NCBI GenBank assembly: GCA_016183985.1
Contig: JACPDN010000005.1
Span: 62,001 to 126,000, forward strand
Source of the DNA: Pseudomonadota bacterium
GTDB lineage: Bacteria; Pseudomonadota; Alphaproteobacteria; Dongiales; Dongiaceae
Direction of reading: 5' to 3'
Length of the DNA stretch: 64,000 nucleotides
The notes below the pieces were generated by a model. That model did no database searches, was not told the DNA's origin, and saw nothing but the letters and a program-made list of their open reading frames with translations. Positions 18,507-27,873 of this stretch are shown piece after piece. Position numbers and translations under genes: made by a program. How positions within the stretch are numbered: the first letter of the stretch is position 1; every line of letters begins with the position of its first letter.

Positions 18507-19466
18507 ATGAAACAGGACATCAAGCCGGCTGATGCCGCCGTCGCTGCCTTCATCGTTGATTCGGACCAGGTCTTCACCCCGGCTTACGACGCCTTGCCGA
18601 TGGCTGAACAGCGGCGCATTTATGATGCCTATTGGCAGCGATACCACGCCGAGCGTCCAGCCGGTGTCACCGTAGAATCGATCCAGATTTCCACGCCTGG
18701 CGGGGAATGCCGGGCGATCCTCTATCGGCCGCCGCATCGCAACGCGGCTGGGAGCCTTCCCGTCGTCGTCTATTTTCATGGCGGCGGATGGATGCTGGGC
18801 TCGCCGGAAAGCCACGACCTGCCGGTGGGCCGTCTTTGTGCAGAAGCAGAGGTCGCCGTACTCAGCCTGGACTATAGCCTGTCACCGGAGCACATCTTTC
18901 CCGACGCGTTAATGGATTGCCTGGCGGCACTGAATTGGGTTGCCGGTGAAGGGCGGGAGCATGGCCTTGATTCGGAACGGCTTGTGGTGGCTGGCGACAG
19001 CGCCGGCGCCAATTTGGCGGCTGGGCTTTGCATGTGGGTGCGGGACCATGGTGGGCCGCGTATCCTATTGCAGGCCCTGATATATCCGGCATTGACGACC
19101 GAAGTTGCCGTGGGAAAGTCAGGCGGCGTTTCACCGGCCTCGGTCAGCCATTATGTGAAGGCGTATTTCGGCAAGCAGAACCTGGCTGCTAACAGCTATG
19201 CGATGCCGCTTTCTGCCAAATCCTTTGCCGGATTGCCGCCCGCCTTCATAGCGACCGCGGAAATGGACCCGATTTTGCCGCATGGCGAAATGTTTGCCGA
19301 ACGCCTGCGTCATGCTGGCATACCGTGCGATTATACTTGTGGTTACGGCCTTCCGCATACCTATTTGCGCCTTGTCCATCTCTCTCCGGCAGCGGCGCAG
19401 GAGCTCAGCTCTTGCTGCAGTGCGATCCGTGCAGCGATCCATCTGCGGCAGAGACCGGCGGCCTGA
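18507..19466 (+). CDS. Alpha/beta hydrolase of the hormone-sensitive lipase type
   Basis: 319 residues from the ATG at 18507; a start at 18438 has no ribosome binding site and overlaps the regulator promoter. The family motif HGGGW (91-95, oxyanion hole), nucleophile Ser165 in GDSAGAN, the Asp in ATAEMDPILPHGE and the His in GLPHTYLR form a complete catalytic set. No signal peptide, so cytoplasmic. It is divergent from the CdhR-type regulator. Pseudomonas has an acylcarnitine hydrolase near its carnitine genes, so hydrolysis of short-chain acylcarnitines is a good guess but unproven. Confidence 0.87.
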   Translation: MKQDIKPADAAVAAFIVDSDQVFTPAYDALPMAEQRRIYDAYWQRYHAERPAGVTVESIQISTPGGECRAILYRPPHRNAAGSLPVVVYFHGGGWMLGSPESHDLPVGRLCAEAEVAVLSLDYSLSPEHIFPDALMDCLAALNWVAGEGREHGLDSERLVVAGDSAGANLAAGLCMWVRDHGGPRILLQALIYPALTTEVAVGKSGGVSPASVSHYVKAYFGKQNLAANSYAMPLSAKSFAGLPPAFIATAEMDPILPHGEMFAERLRHAGIPCDYTCGYGLPHTYLRLVHLSPAAAQELSSCCSAIRAAIHLRQRPAA

Positions 19467-19671
19467 AAAATCCTTCACGATCCGGTCATTGTGTCGCATA
19501 GCAATGGTGGGATGTCGTAATTCATCAAGATTTCTTGCGAAGGCACTCCCATGATGGGTTAACTAGAAGAAACCAACGGAGCCTGTGCCGTGTGAGCGCG
19601 GGCCCATCTCAACAGGGTTTGCCACCGGTCGGCATGGGGTCGGTCGGTTCGGCCGTTAGGGAGAGACAAGA

Positions 19672-21258
19672 ATGAATCAATGGGAAGAGTTGCAGCAGGC
19701 CGCTTTTGCCAAGCGTGTCTCGCGGCGCGATTTCATGCGTCGTGCAACGGCATTGGGCGTGTCCACGGCATTGGCCACGGGCGTGCTGAGCCGCGCAGGT
19801 TACGCGCAGGAGCCGAAGAAGGGCGGTAGCTTCAAGATCGGCCTCGGCCATGGCGCCACGACGGATTCCTTGGATCCGGCGACCTATCCGGATCAGATGA
19901 CGGGGACGGTTGGCTGGGGCGCCTCTGGCAACAGCCTCACCGAGATGGATGCGGCCGGCAATATTGTCGGCGATCTCGCCGAGAGCTTTGAGCCGTCGGA
20001 TGATGCGAAGCAGTGGGTCTTCAAGCTGCGCAAGGGCGTCACCTTCCATAATGGCAAGACCGTGACGCCGGACGACGTCGTCGCTTCGATCAAGCACCAT
20101 ATGGGTCCGGATTCAAAGTCGGCCGCCAAATCGGTCGTCGATACCATCGAAGACGTCAAAGCGGATGGCGATAACATCGTCTTCACGCTGAAGGGCGGCA
20201 ATGCCGACTTCCCGTTCTATGCCAGCGACTATCACCTGAAGACGATGCCGATGAAGGCCGACGGCAAGGTCGATTGGGAATCGGGCATCAGCACCGGCCC
20301 GTACGCGATCGAGAAGTTCGAACCGGGCATTGGTGCTAAGCTGAAGCGTTATGACGGCTTCTATGGCAAGGCCTATTTCGACGACGTCGAGATCAAGGTC
20401 ATCGCCGACGTCGCTGCGCGTACCAATGCGCTGACCTCGGGCGAAATCCATTTCATGGATCGTTGCGATCTGAAGACCGTCAACCTGTTGAAGAAGAATC
20501 GGGACGTCAACGTCAACATTGTCACCGGCTACGGGCACTACATCTTCGTGATGAACACCCAGGTTGCGCCGTTCGACAATCCGGATGTGCGTAACGCCCT
20601 GAAGAATGCCATCGACCGCGATGAGATCGCCAAGAAGGTGTTCCACGGCTATGCGAGCCCGGGTAATGACAACCCGATCGCACCTAGCATCCAGTATGCG
20701 ACCAATCCGGAACCGATCCACACCTTCAACCCGGATGCGGTCAAGGAATTGCTGAAGAAGGCTGGCAAGGAGGGCCTCACGGTCGATCTTTCGGTCTCGG
20801 ATGCGGCCTTTACCGGTGCGGTCGATGCGGGCACGCTGTTCAAAGAAACCGCAGCCAAGGCCGGCATCAACATCAACGTCATCCAGGAAGCGGCGGATAG
20901 CTATTGGGACGCGGTCTGGCTGAAGAAGCCGTTCTGCGCCTCGTACTGGAATGGTCGCCCAACCTGCGACTGGATGTTCACGCAGGCTTACGCGGCCGAT
21001 GCTCCCTGGAACGACACGTTCTGGAAGAATCCGCGCTTCAACGAACTGCTCGTCGCCGCCCGTTCGGAAACTGATTCCGACAAGCGCGCGAAGATGTACG
21101 CCGAAATGCAGCAGTTGGTGCATGACGATGGTGGTTTGATCAACATCGTCTTCAACAACTATGTGTCGGCCAATTCGAAGGCTGTGACGCATGGCGATCT
21201 GCTGTCGAACTGGGACGTCGATGGTATGAAGATCTGCTCACGCTGGTGGATGGCATAA
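19672..21258 (+). CDS. ABC transporter substrate-binding protein, SBP_bac_5 family, Tat-exported
   Basis: 528 residues, periplasmic. The N-terminus has a twin-arginine signal (VSRRDFMRRATALGVSTALA) and a cleavage-like GYAQE, so export is by Tat. The body is the dipeptide/oligopeptide-binding fold: LAESFEPSDDAKQWVFKLRKGVTFHNG, PDDVVASIKHH, NPDVRNALKNAIDRDEI. Its ligand cannot be read from sequence. It begins a plus-strand cluster SBP, permease, permease, fused ATPase, CocE hydrolase. A hairpin after the stop may explain higher SBP than permease levels. Family ligands include peptides, opines, nickel and sugars; the neighbouring carnitine genes make a quaternary amine or ester possible. Confidence 0.9.
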   Translation: MNQWEELQQAAFAKRVSRRDFMRRATALGVSTALATGVLSRAGYAQEPKKGGSFKIGLGHGATTDSLDPATYPDQMTGTVGWGASGNSLTEMDAAGNIVGDLAESFEPSDDAKQWVFKLRKGVTFHNGKTVTPDDVVASIKHHMGPDSKSAAKSVVDTIEDVKADGDNIVFTLKGGNADFPFYASDYHLKTMPMKADGKVDWESGISTGPYAIEKFEPGIGAKLKRYDGFYGKAYFDDVEIKVIADVAARTNALTSGEIHFMDRCDLKTVNLLKKNRDVNVNIVTGYGHYIFVMNTQVAPFDNPDVRNALKNAIDRDEIAKKVFHGYASPGNDNPIAPSIQYATNPEPIHTFNPDAVKELLKKAGKEGLTVDLSVSDAAFTGAVDAGTLFKETAAKAGININVIQEAADSYWDAVWLKKPFCASYWNGRPTCDWMFTQAYAADAPWNDTFWKNPRFNELLVAARSETDSDKRAKMYAEMQQLVHDDGGLINIVFNNYVSANSKAVTHGDLLSNWDVDGMKICSRWWMA

Positions 21259-21278
21259 ATCCACTTCTAAAGAGAACT

Positions 21279-21307
21279 GGAGCCGGGATTCCTAGGATCC
21301 CGGCTCC
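21279..21307 (+). terminator. Strong hairpin between SBP and permease genes
   Basis: Left arm GGAGCCGGGAT and right arm ATCCCGGCTCC, an 11-base perfect stem with a 7-base loop, then TCTTCTTTT. It is a partial terminator or mRNA-stabilising element, common between an SBP gene and its permeases. Confidence 0.7.
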
Positions 21308-21385
21308 GTCTTCTTTTCGAAAGACGGCTTTGCCGACTTTGGGAATGCTTGAGCAAGGGGGCGCTGCCATCGGCAGCGGGGCGCG

Positions 21386-22354
21386 ATGCATCCGATTACA
21401 CGCACAATTTTGCACCGGTTGGGGCTTGGAGCGCTGACCCTCTTCATCGTCTCGATCGTGATTTTCGTGATGGTTCTGCTCCTGCCGGGCGATTTCGCCA
21501 AGGCGATCCTTGGGCAGTCCGCGACACCGGAGACGGTGCAGGCCTTCCAGAAAGAGATTGGCCTCGATAAGCCGGCTTATGTCCGTTACGGCAATTGGAT
21601 CGCCGGTGCTGTGCAGGGTGATTTCGGTAAATCCTATACCAGCCGCGTCGGCTATACGCGCACAGTTGCCGAAATCATCATGCCGCGGTTGGCTAATACG
21701 CTGTTCCTTGCGTTGATGACGGCCTTCATTGCCGTGCCGCTGGCGCTGGCGCTTGGCATTCTCGCAGCACTCCATCGAAATTCGCTGTTCGATAGGGTCG
21801 TCAACGCGGTCACGCTCAGTACGATTTCCATGCCGGAATTTTTCATGGCCTATATCTTGATGCTGTTTCTGGCCGTGAAGCTTCGTTTGTTTCCGGGCCT
21901 CGCGTCAGTCGATGCCGATACCGAATTTTTCACGCGCATCTACAAATGCGTTTTGCCCTCGCTGACCCTCACCCTGGTTATCGTCGCCTACATGATGCGC
22001 ATGACCAGGGCCGCCATCATCAATTTGCTTGCTAGCCCTTATATTGAAATGGCGCGGCTAAAAGGTATCAGCAAGGCGCGCATCATCCTACGCCATGCTT
22101 TGCCCAATGCCTGGGCGCCGATCGTCAACGTCATCGCCTTCAACCTTGCTTATCTCATCGTCGGTGTCGTGGTTGTGGAGACGGTCTTTACCTATCCCGG
22201 CATCGGACAGCTGATGGTCGACGCAGTGCGGACGCGCGATATGCCGGTCGTGCAGGCCTGCGCGCTTATCTTCGCCGTCACCTATATCGGCTTGAATCTG
22301 ACCGCCGACATCATCTCGATCGCGACCAATCCGCGCCTTCTGCATCCGCGCTGA
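21386..22354 (+). CDS. ABC transporter permease, DppB-type
   Basis: 322 residues with six predicted membrane helices. It has the DppB/OppB N-terminus (MHPITRTILHRLGLGALTLFIVSIVIF), FAKAILGQSATPE, SMPEFFMAYILML and the EAA loop YIEMARLKGISKARIILRHALPNA that docks on the ATPase. It forms the inner-membrane channel with the next gene. The gap of 127 bases from the SBP contains the hairpin. Confidence 0.93.
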   Translation: MHPITRTILHRLGLGALTLFIVSIVIFVMVLLLPGDFAKAILGQSATPETVQAFQKEIGLDKPAYVRYGNWIAGAVQGDFGKSYTSRVGYTRTVAEIIMPRLANTLFLALMTAFIAVPLALALGILAALHRNSLFDRVVNAVTLSTISMPEFFMAYILMLFLAVKLRLFPGLASVDADTEFFTRIYKCVLPSLTLTLVIVAYMMRMTRAAIINLLASPYIEMARLKGISKARIILRHALPNAWAPIVNVIAFNLAYLIVGVVVVETVFTYPGIGQLMVDAVRTRDMPVVQACALIFAVTYIGLNLTADIISIATNPRLLHPR

Positions 22355-22384
22355 TGCGGGGCTGACGGACCAAGGAGTTAAGGC

Positions 22385-23272
22385 ATGGCTGAAGCTGTGA
22401 TGGACAAGAAGGTTCCAAAGGCGCGGCGATCAAAGGTTGCCACGGCACTGCGCGAATTGAAGAAGGCGCCGCTCACGGCCTGGTTCGGCATGATCGTGCT
22501 GGCAATCTATGTTCTGTTTGCCGTATTTGCTCCCCTGATTGCGCCGTTCAAAGAAGCTGAAGTCATGGGCGACGCGTTCATGCCCTGGGAGGCTCCCTAC
22601 TACCTGGGAACGGATCAGCTCGGGCGCGATATGCTGACCCGCATGATCTTTGCCGCCCGGAACTCGATGGGAATTGCATTTGCGGCGACGGCGTTGGCAT
22701 TCGTGTCCGGTGGCTTGCTTGGTGTTCTCTGTGCGCTGCTAAAGGGCTGGTTCGATCAGATCGTTTCCCGTCTGGTCGACGCGATTATGGCTATTCCAAG
22801 CCTCATTTTTGCCTTGATGGTCTTGTCGATCTTCAAGCAACCGACGGCAACCAATATCATCCTGGTCATCGGCATTGTGGATGCCACCCGTGTTTTCCGT
22901 TTGACGCGCGCCGTCGCCATGAACGTGGTGGCGCTCGATTTTGTCGAAGCAGCGAAGCTGCGTGGCGAAAAGATCGGATGGGTCGTGTTTCGCGAAATCG
23001 TGCCCAATATCATGCCGCCCTTGGTTACTGAGTTTGGCCTGCGTTACTGCTTCGTGTTTCTGACGATCAGCGCGCTGTCGTTCCTGGGCCTTGGCCTGCA
23101 GCCGCCGACTGCGGATTGGGGCCTGATGGTGCGCGAGAATTCGACGCTCATCACTTATGGCGATATTACGCCGTTGTTGCCCGCGGGCGCGATCGCGCTC
23201 CTGACGGTGGCGATCAATTTCATTGTCGATTGGTTCCTCAACAAGACAAGCGGGTTGCGCGATGGGCAATGA
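22385..23272 (+). CDS. ABC transporter permease, DppC-type
   Basis: 295 residues with an N-terminal cytoplasmic segment, one helix (AWFGMIVLAIYVLFAVFAPL), a periplasmic loop ending YYLGTDQLGRDMLTRMIFAARNS (typical DppC/OppC), then five helices. The EAA loop is DFVEAAKLRGEKIGWVVFREIVPNI. It follows the first permease by 30 bases and overlaps the ATPase start by 11 bases, so translational coupling is likely. Confidence 0.93.
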   Translation: MAEAVMDKKVPKARRSKVATALRELKKAPLTAWFGMIVLAIYVLFAVFAPLIAPFKEAEVMGDAFMPWEAPYYLGTDQLGRDMLTRMIFAARNSMGIAFAATALAFVSGGLLGVLCALLKGWFDQIVSRLVDAIMAIPSLIFALMVLSIFKQPTATNIILVIGIVDATRVFRLTRAVAMNVVALDFVEAAKLRGEKIGWVVFREIVPNIMPPLVTEFGLRYCFVFLTISALSFLGLGLQPPTADWGLMVRENSTLITYGDITPLLPAGAIALLTVAINFIVDWFLNKTSGLRDGQ

Positions 23273-24908
23273 CAATTTGAAGCGCACGGCGCGCGCCAAG
23301 GGAGAAATCCTCCTCGAGATGCGCGGCGTCATGATTGAGGGCGAGAGTGACGACGTCTGGCATCAGATCGTCAAGGGTATTGATCTGACCTTGCGCCGGG
23401 GCGAGGTGCTGGGATTGATCGGTGAATCCGGCGCCGGCAAGTCGACGCTCGGTGTCGCGGCCATGGGCTTTGCTCGCCCGGGCTGCCGTTTCAACGGCGG
23501 CACCGTGACATTCGACGGCATCGATTTGCTGAAGGCAAGCGATGAAGAGCGGCGTAAATTGCGCGGCTCGCGGATCTCTTATGTCGCACAAAGTGCCGCT
23601 GCGGCATTCAATCCGGCGCACCGGCTCATCGACCAGACGGTGGAGACGGAAACGCAGCACGGTGTTCGCAGCATGGCGGAATCGATTGCCGATGCGCAAG
23701 ATCTTTACGGTCGTCTGCGCCTGCCCAATCCGACGACAATCGGCATGCGCTATCCACACCAAGTATCAGGCGGGCAGTTGCAGCGCGTGATGACCGCGAT
23801 GGCGATGACGTGCCGCCCCGACCTGATCATATTCGACGAACCGACCACCGCACTCGATGTGACGACCCAGGTCGAGGTGCTGGCTTCGATTCGATCCATC
23901 GTTGAAGAATTCAATACAGCTGCGATCTATATCACCCACGATCTTGCGGTGGTGGCGCAGATGGCGCATCGCATCATGGTGCTGCGGCACGGCAAGCTGG
24001 TGGAAGAAGCGCTGACGCGGGATATGCTTGCGGAGCCGAAAGAAGTCTATACGAAATCCCTCTGGGCCGTCCGCAAGCTCGCCAAGCAGGAATCGACGAC
24101 GGATGACTTGATTCTGCAGGTCGATCATGTCGACGCGGCGTACGGCAACGCGGTAAAAATTCTCGATGACGTTTCCGTCACCGTGCCGCGCGGCCGGACG
24201 GTCGCTGTGGTAGGAGAATCCGGTTCCGGCAAGTCAACACTGGCGCGCGTGGTGACCGGCCTGCTGCCCCCCAGCAAGGGCAGCGTAAAGTTCAACGGTT
24301 CCCCGCTGCCGCCGGCTCTGCCGCAGCGCGACAAGGAAAGCCTGCGCCGTATTCAGATGATCTATCAGAGCGCAGATACGGCGCTCAATCCGCGCCACCG
24401 GGTCTACGATATTATTGGCCGCCCACTGACGTTCTATCACGGGTTGCGTGGCAAGCAGCTTGATCTGCGCATCTCTGAGCTCCTCAAGATGATCGAGCTC
24501 GACGACAGCTATATGGATCGTCTGCCGGGCGAGATATCGGGCGGCCAGAAGCAGCGTGTCTGCATCGCGCGCGCCTTGGCGGCGAAGCCGGACCTCATCA
24601 TCTGTGACGAGGTCACCTCGGCACTGGATCAGATCGTGCAGGAGGAAATCCTGAAGCTGCTCCTGCGCCTGCAGGTGGAATTCGGAATTTCCTATCTTTT
24701 CATTACCCATGATATCGCGACGGTCCGGGCCATCGCCGATGAGATTGTGGTCATGAACCAGGGCAAAGTGGTACAACAGGGCCAGAAGACCAAGGTTCTA
24801 TCGCCCCCATACCCGGCCTATACCGAATTGCTGCTGTCTTCCGTTCCGGAAATGGATCCGGATTGGTTGACGAACTTGCTGCAGAAACGGCAGGCCAAAG
24901 CTAAGTGA
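23262..24908 (+). CDS. Fused dipeptide-type ABC ATPase (DppD-DppF in one chain)
   Basis: 548 residues from the ATG at 23262. There are two complete nucleotide-binding domains. The first has Walker A GESGAGKST (54-62), signature VSGGQLQRVM, Walker B LIIFDEPTTALD and ITHDLAVVA. The second has Walker A GESGSGKST (about 318), signature ISGGQKQRVC, Walker B LIICDEVTSALD and ITHDIATVR. In the standard Dpp/Opp systems these are separate genes. In the second domain Walker B has EVTS in place of EPTS; the catalytic Glu is retained. Peripheral inner-membrane protein driving the permease pair above. Confidence 0.93.
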   Translation: MGNDNLKRTARAKGEILLEMRGVMIEGESDDVWHQIVKGIDLTLRRGEVLGLIGESGAGKSTLGVAAMGFARPGCRFNGGTVTFDGIDLLKASDEERRKLRGSRISYVAQSAAAAFNPAHRLIDQTVETETQHGVRSMAESIADAQDLYGRLRLPNPTTIGMRYPHQVSGGQLQRVMTAMAMTCRPDLIIFDEPTTALDVTTQVEVLASIRSIVEEFNTAAIYITHDLAVVAQMAHRIMVLRHGKLVEEALTRDMLAEPKEVYTKSLWAVRKLAKQESTTDDLILQVDHVDAAYGNAVKILDDVSVTVPRGRTVAVVGESGSGKSTLARVVTGLLPPSKGSVKFNGSPLPPALPQRDKESLRRIQMIYQSADTALNPRHRVYDIIGRPLTFYHGLRGKQLDLRISELLKMIELDDSYMDRLPGEISGGQKQRVCIARALAAKPDLIICDEVTSALDQIVQEEILKLLLRLQVEFGISYLFITHDIATVRAIADEIVVMNQGKVVQQGQKTKVLSPPYPAYTELLLSSVPEMDPDWLTNLLQKRQAKAK

Positions 24909-24918
24909 GCTTTTCTTC

Positions 24919-26946
24919 ATGGCCGAAGCTGTATCACTGCCGCAAAAGATCGAAGTTACCGAACATTTCTGGATTACGCTGAAGGACGGATGCCGCCTGG
25001 CCGCTCGCCTTTGGTTACCAGAATCGGCCAAGCAAAAGCCGGTACCAGCGGTCCTGGAATACATCCCCTATCGTAAGCGAGACGGTACGCGGGCGCGCGA
25101 CGAGCCGATGCACTCCTATTTCGCGGGCCATGGCTATGCGGCGCTCCGCGTCGATATGCGTGGTACGGGTGAGAGCGATGGTCTGCTTTGGGATGAGTAT
25201 CTCAAGCAAGAGCAGGACGATGCTCTCGAAGTCATCGACTGGATGGCATCGCAGAAGTGGTGCGACGGCAATATCGGCATGATGGGCAAGTCCTGGGGCG
25301 GTTTCAATTGCCTCCAGGTTGCTGCCCGACGACCAAAGGCGCTGAAAGCCGTATTGTCGGTCTGCTCCACCGATGACCGCTATGCAGATGACATCCACTA
25401 TATGGGCGGCTGCCTCCTCAACGACAATCTGTGGTGGGGCACGATCATGCTGGCCTATCAGGGTCGCCCTGCCGATCCGGAACTGGTTGGTGCGGGCTGG
25501 CGAGAGCAATGGCGCGAGCGTTTGGAGAATATGCCGTTCTGGCCCGCTCTCTGGCTCAAACATCAGCGCCGTGACGCCTATTGGCAACAAGGGTCGATCT
25601 GCGAGGATTGGAGCGCGATCGAGGTGCCGGTCTATCTGATCGGTGGGTGGGTAGATTCATACACCAATGCTGTGCCGCGAATGCTGCAGCACTTAAAGGT
25701 GCCACGCAAAGGCGTAATCGGGCCCTGGGCGCATATTTACCCGCAAGACGGCACGCCGGGGCCGGCGATCGGTTTCCTGCAGGACGCCGTTGCCTGGTGG
25801 GATCGATGGCTGAAGGGCCAGCAAAACGGGGCCGATACGGGGCCGATGCTGCGCGCCTGGATGCAAGACTATACGGCGCCGGAAACGACCCGCACCCGAC
25901 ACCCGGGACACTGGGTGGCCGAAGCGAGCTATCCGTCCACCGGTATTGCGGCCGAGGTGCTTTATCTGAACAAGGACGGGCTTGCACCCATCGCAGGCAG
26001 TGAAGAGAGCTTGCCGCTTTGCACGCCGCAGCATGTCGGACTGGCAAGCGGCGAATGGATGGGGGCCGGCTGTATTGGCGAATTGCCCGCCGACCAACGT
26101 CTTGATGACGTGGGAGCGTTGGTCTTCGATACGGCGCCGCTCAAGGAGGCCATGCAGGTCCTGGGGGCGCCGGAACTTGATCTTGAATTTACCAGCAACA
26201 AGCCGGTCGCCCAGCTTTGTGCGCGGCTATGCGATGTGGCTCCCGATGGCAAGTCGCTGCGTGTCAGCTACCAAGTCATCAATTTGACGCATCGTGAATG
26301 CCATGCCCAACCGACGCCATTGGAGCCGGGTAGGCGCTATCGCTTCAAGCTTGTGTTAAGTGCCTGCGGGCATCGATTTGCAGCAGGTCATCGAATTCGG
26401 ATTGCATTGACCAGTGCCTATTGGCCATTGATCTGGCCGACGCCGGAAGTTGTGACGCTTGGGATCGTGGTCGGTGCCAGCAGATTGTCTTTGCCACACC
26501 GTCGGCCGCAGTCCACTGATGGCGTGGATCCGTTCGGCAAACCTGCCGCTGGGCCCGCGACCCCGATGACTCAAATTACACCAGCCGGTAACGTAACCCG
26601 AGAAGTGTCATTTGACCTGGTAAATGGCGCCGTCACTTACGTTACCGACGGCGAAGGCGTCTTCGGCGAAGGGCGGCAGCGCTTTGACGACATCGGTACG
26701 GAAGTCCTGCACAATATTCGCCGCGATCTGAGGATCTCCCCGACTGACCCGCTTTGTGCGTCATACACATGCAAGCAAAGCTATGTTCAGTCGCGCCCCG
26801 GCTGGGACATTCGTGTCGACGTGACGTGCCGCATGACGTCGACGGTGGATGACTTTATCATGACTGCCCAACTGGATGCCTTTGAGAACGACGAGCGCGT
26901 TGCAAGCCGCAACTGGCGCGAAGTGATCAAGCGCGATCTCGTTTAG
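24919..26946 (+). CDS. CocE/NonD family hydrolase (X-Pro dipeptidyl-peptidase S15 fold)
   Basis: 675 residues. The alpha/beta hydrolase core begins EHFWITLKDGCRLAARLWLP; nucleophile Ser125 in GKSWGG, Asp in GGWVDSYTN and His in GPWAHIYP form the triad. The C-terminal third is the jelly-roll PepX_C-like domain (LEFTSNKPVAQLCARLCDVAPDG, HRECHAQPTPLEPG, FAAGHRIRIALTSAYWPLIWP), so all parts of the family are present. No signal peptide, so cytoplasmic. It starts 10 bases after the ATPase, suggesting it acts on the imported substrate, an ester or amide. Substrate unknown. Confidence 0.88.
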   Translation: MAEAVSLPQKIEVTEHFWITLKDGCRLAARLWLPESAKQKPVPAVLEYIPYRKRDGTRARDEPMHSYFAGHGYAALRVDMRGTGESDGLLWDEYLKQEQDDALEVIDWMASQKWCDGNIGMMGKSWGGFNCLQVAARRPKALKAVLSVCSTDDRYADDIHYMGGCLLNDNLWWGTIMLAYQGRPADPELVGAGWREQWRERLENMPFWPALWLKHQRRDAYWQQGSICEDWSAIEVPVYLIGGWVDSYTNAVPRMLQHLKVPRKGVIGPWAHIYPQDGTPGPAIGFLQDAVAWWDRWLKGQQNGADTGPMLRAWMQDYTAPETTRTRHPGHWVAEASYPSTGIAAEVLYLNKDGLAPIAGSEESLPLCTPQHVGLASGEWMGAGCIGELPADQRLDDVGALVFDTAPLKEAMQVLGAPELDLEFTSNKPVAQLCARLCDVAPDGKSLRVSYQVINLTHRECHAQPTPLEPGRRYRFKLVLSACGHRFAAGHRIRIALTSAYWPLIWPTPEVVTLGIVVGASRLSLPHRRPQSTDGVDPFGKPAAGPATPMTQITPAGNVTREVSFDLVNGAVTYVTDGEGVFGEGRQRFDDIGTEVLHNIRRDLRISPTDPLCASYTCKQSYVQSRPGWDIRVDVTCRMTSTVDDFIMTAQLDAFENDERVASRNWREVIKRDLV

Positions 26947-27005
26947 AGTCTGATCGCCGACGCGCTCAATCATGCGCGTCGGCATTCCAGCCGAGTGGTG
27001 GCGAT

Positions 27006-27860
27006 TTAAGCCACGACGGGCGTATCGCCGGGCAATCCCCACTCAGCCCATGAGCCGTCATAGACCGCCACGTCGCGATGCCCGATGAGGCCCAGGCCAA
27101 GTGCGAGCACGCAAGCAGTGATGCCGGACCCACAAGACGTTATGACCGGCTTTTTGAGATCGATGCCGGCCGCTGCGAATTTGGCTTTCAGCGTGTCGGC
27201 GTCATGGAAGGTCTGGTCTGGCTTCAGAAGCTGCGTGTAGGGCAGATTCTTTGCGCCCGGAATATGTCCCGAGCGCCGCCCTGGCCACAATTCAGGCTCG
27301 GTTGCATTGAAGCGACCGCTGGCACGGGCGTCGAGAGCTTGTTCGCGCTGACTGCTGACATTGGCCAGCATCTGCGTTTTCGAACGCACCTGAGTGTTAT
27401 CGAGGCGAGCGCTGAAATGGCGCTCGCGCGGATTAGGCTGATTGTCATCAACGGGCCGCCCTTCGGACAGCCATTTCGGCAGGCCACCATCCAGAACAGC
27501 AACTTCCTTGGCCCCGAAAACACGGAACATCCACCAGACGCGCGCGGCACTCATCATGCCGGTGCCGTCATAGACAACGACCCGGTTACCATCGCCGATG
27601 CCGAGACGCCGAACGCGGGAAGCGAACTTTTCGGGCGAGGGCAGCATATGGGGCAGGGTGGTGTCCTTGTCTGCAATATCGTCGATATCGAAGAAGACGG
27701 CGCCGGGAATATGCCGCTCGTTGTACTCCGTCCGCGCATCCTTGTTCTGCATCGGCAAATAATAGGTGGCGTCGACGATGCGCAGGTCCGGCTGGGAGAG
27801 ATTGGCCTGTAGCCATTCGGTCGAAACAAGAAATTGAGGATTTGCGTATTGGCTGGTCAT
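27006..27860 (-). CDS. sseA: Sulfurtransferase (3-mercaptopyruvate/thiosulfate sulfurtransferase type)
   Basis: 284 residues with two rhodanese domains. Landmarks: VSTEWLQANLSQPDLRIVDA, HIPGAVFFDIDDIAD, YDGTGMMSAARVWWMFRVFG, RSGHIPGAKNLPY and the active-site loop ITSCGSGITACVLALGL in the second domain. The CGSGIT loop favours mercaptopyruvate sulfurtransferase over thiosulfate rhodanese. It is the last gene of the cysK-alaX-sseA operon, a fit with cysteine and sulfane sulfur metabolism. Confidence 0.92.
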   Translation of the reverse strand: MTSQYANPQFLVSTEWLQANLSQPDLRIVDATYYLPMQNKDARTEYNERHIPGAVFFDIDDIADKDTTLPHMLPSPEKFASRVRRLGIGDGNRVVVYDGTGMMSAARVWWMFRVFGAKEVAVLDGGLPKWLSEGRPVDDNQPNPRERHFSARLDNTQVRSKTQMLANVSSQREQALDARASGRFNATEPELWPGRRSGHIPGAKNLPYTQLLKPDQTFHDADTLKAKFAAAGIDLKKPVITSCGSGITACVLALGLGLIGHRDVAVYDGSWAEWGLPGDTPVVA

Positions 27861-27873
27861 GACCGATCCGTAC

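Noticed and set aside
18407-18577. Longer N-terminus for the CdhR-type regulator
   Set aside because: The extra 57 residues are not typical of GlxA-family proteins and would overlap the divergent hydrolase gene.
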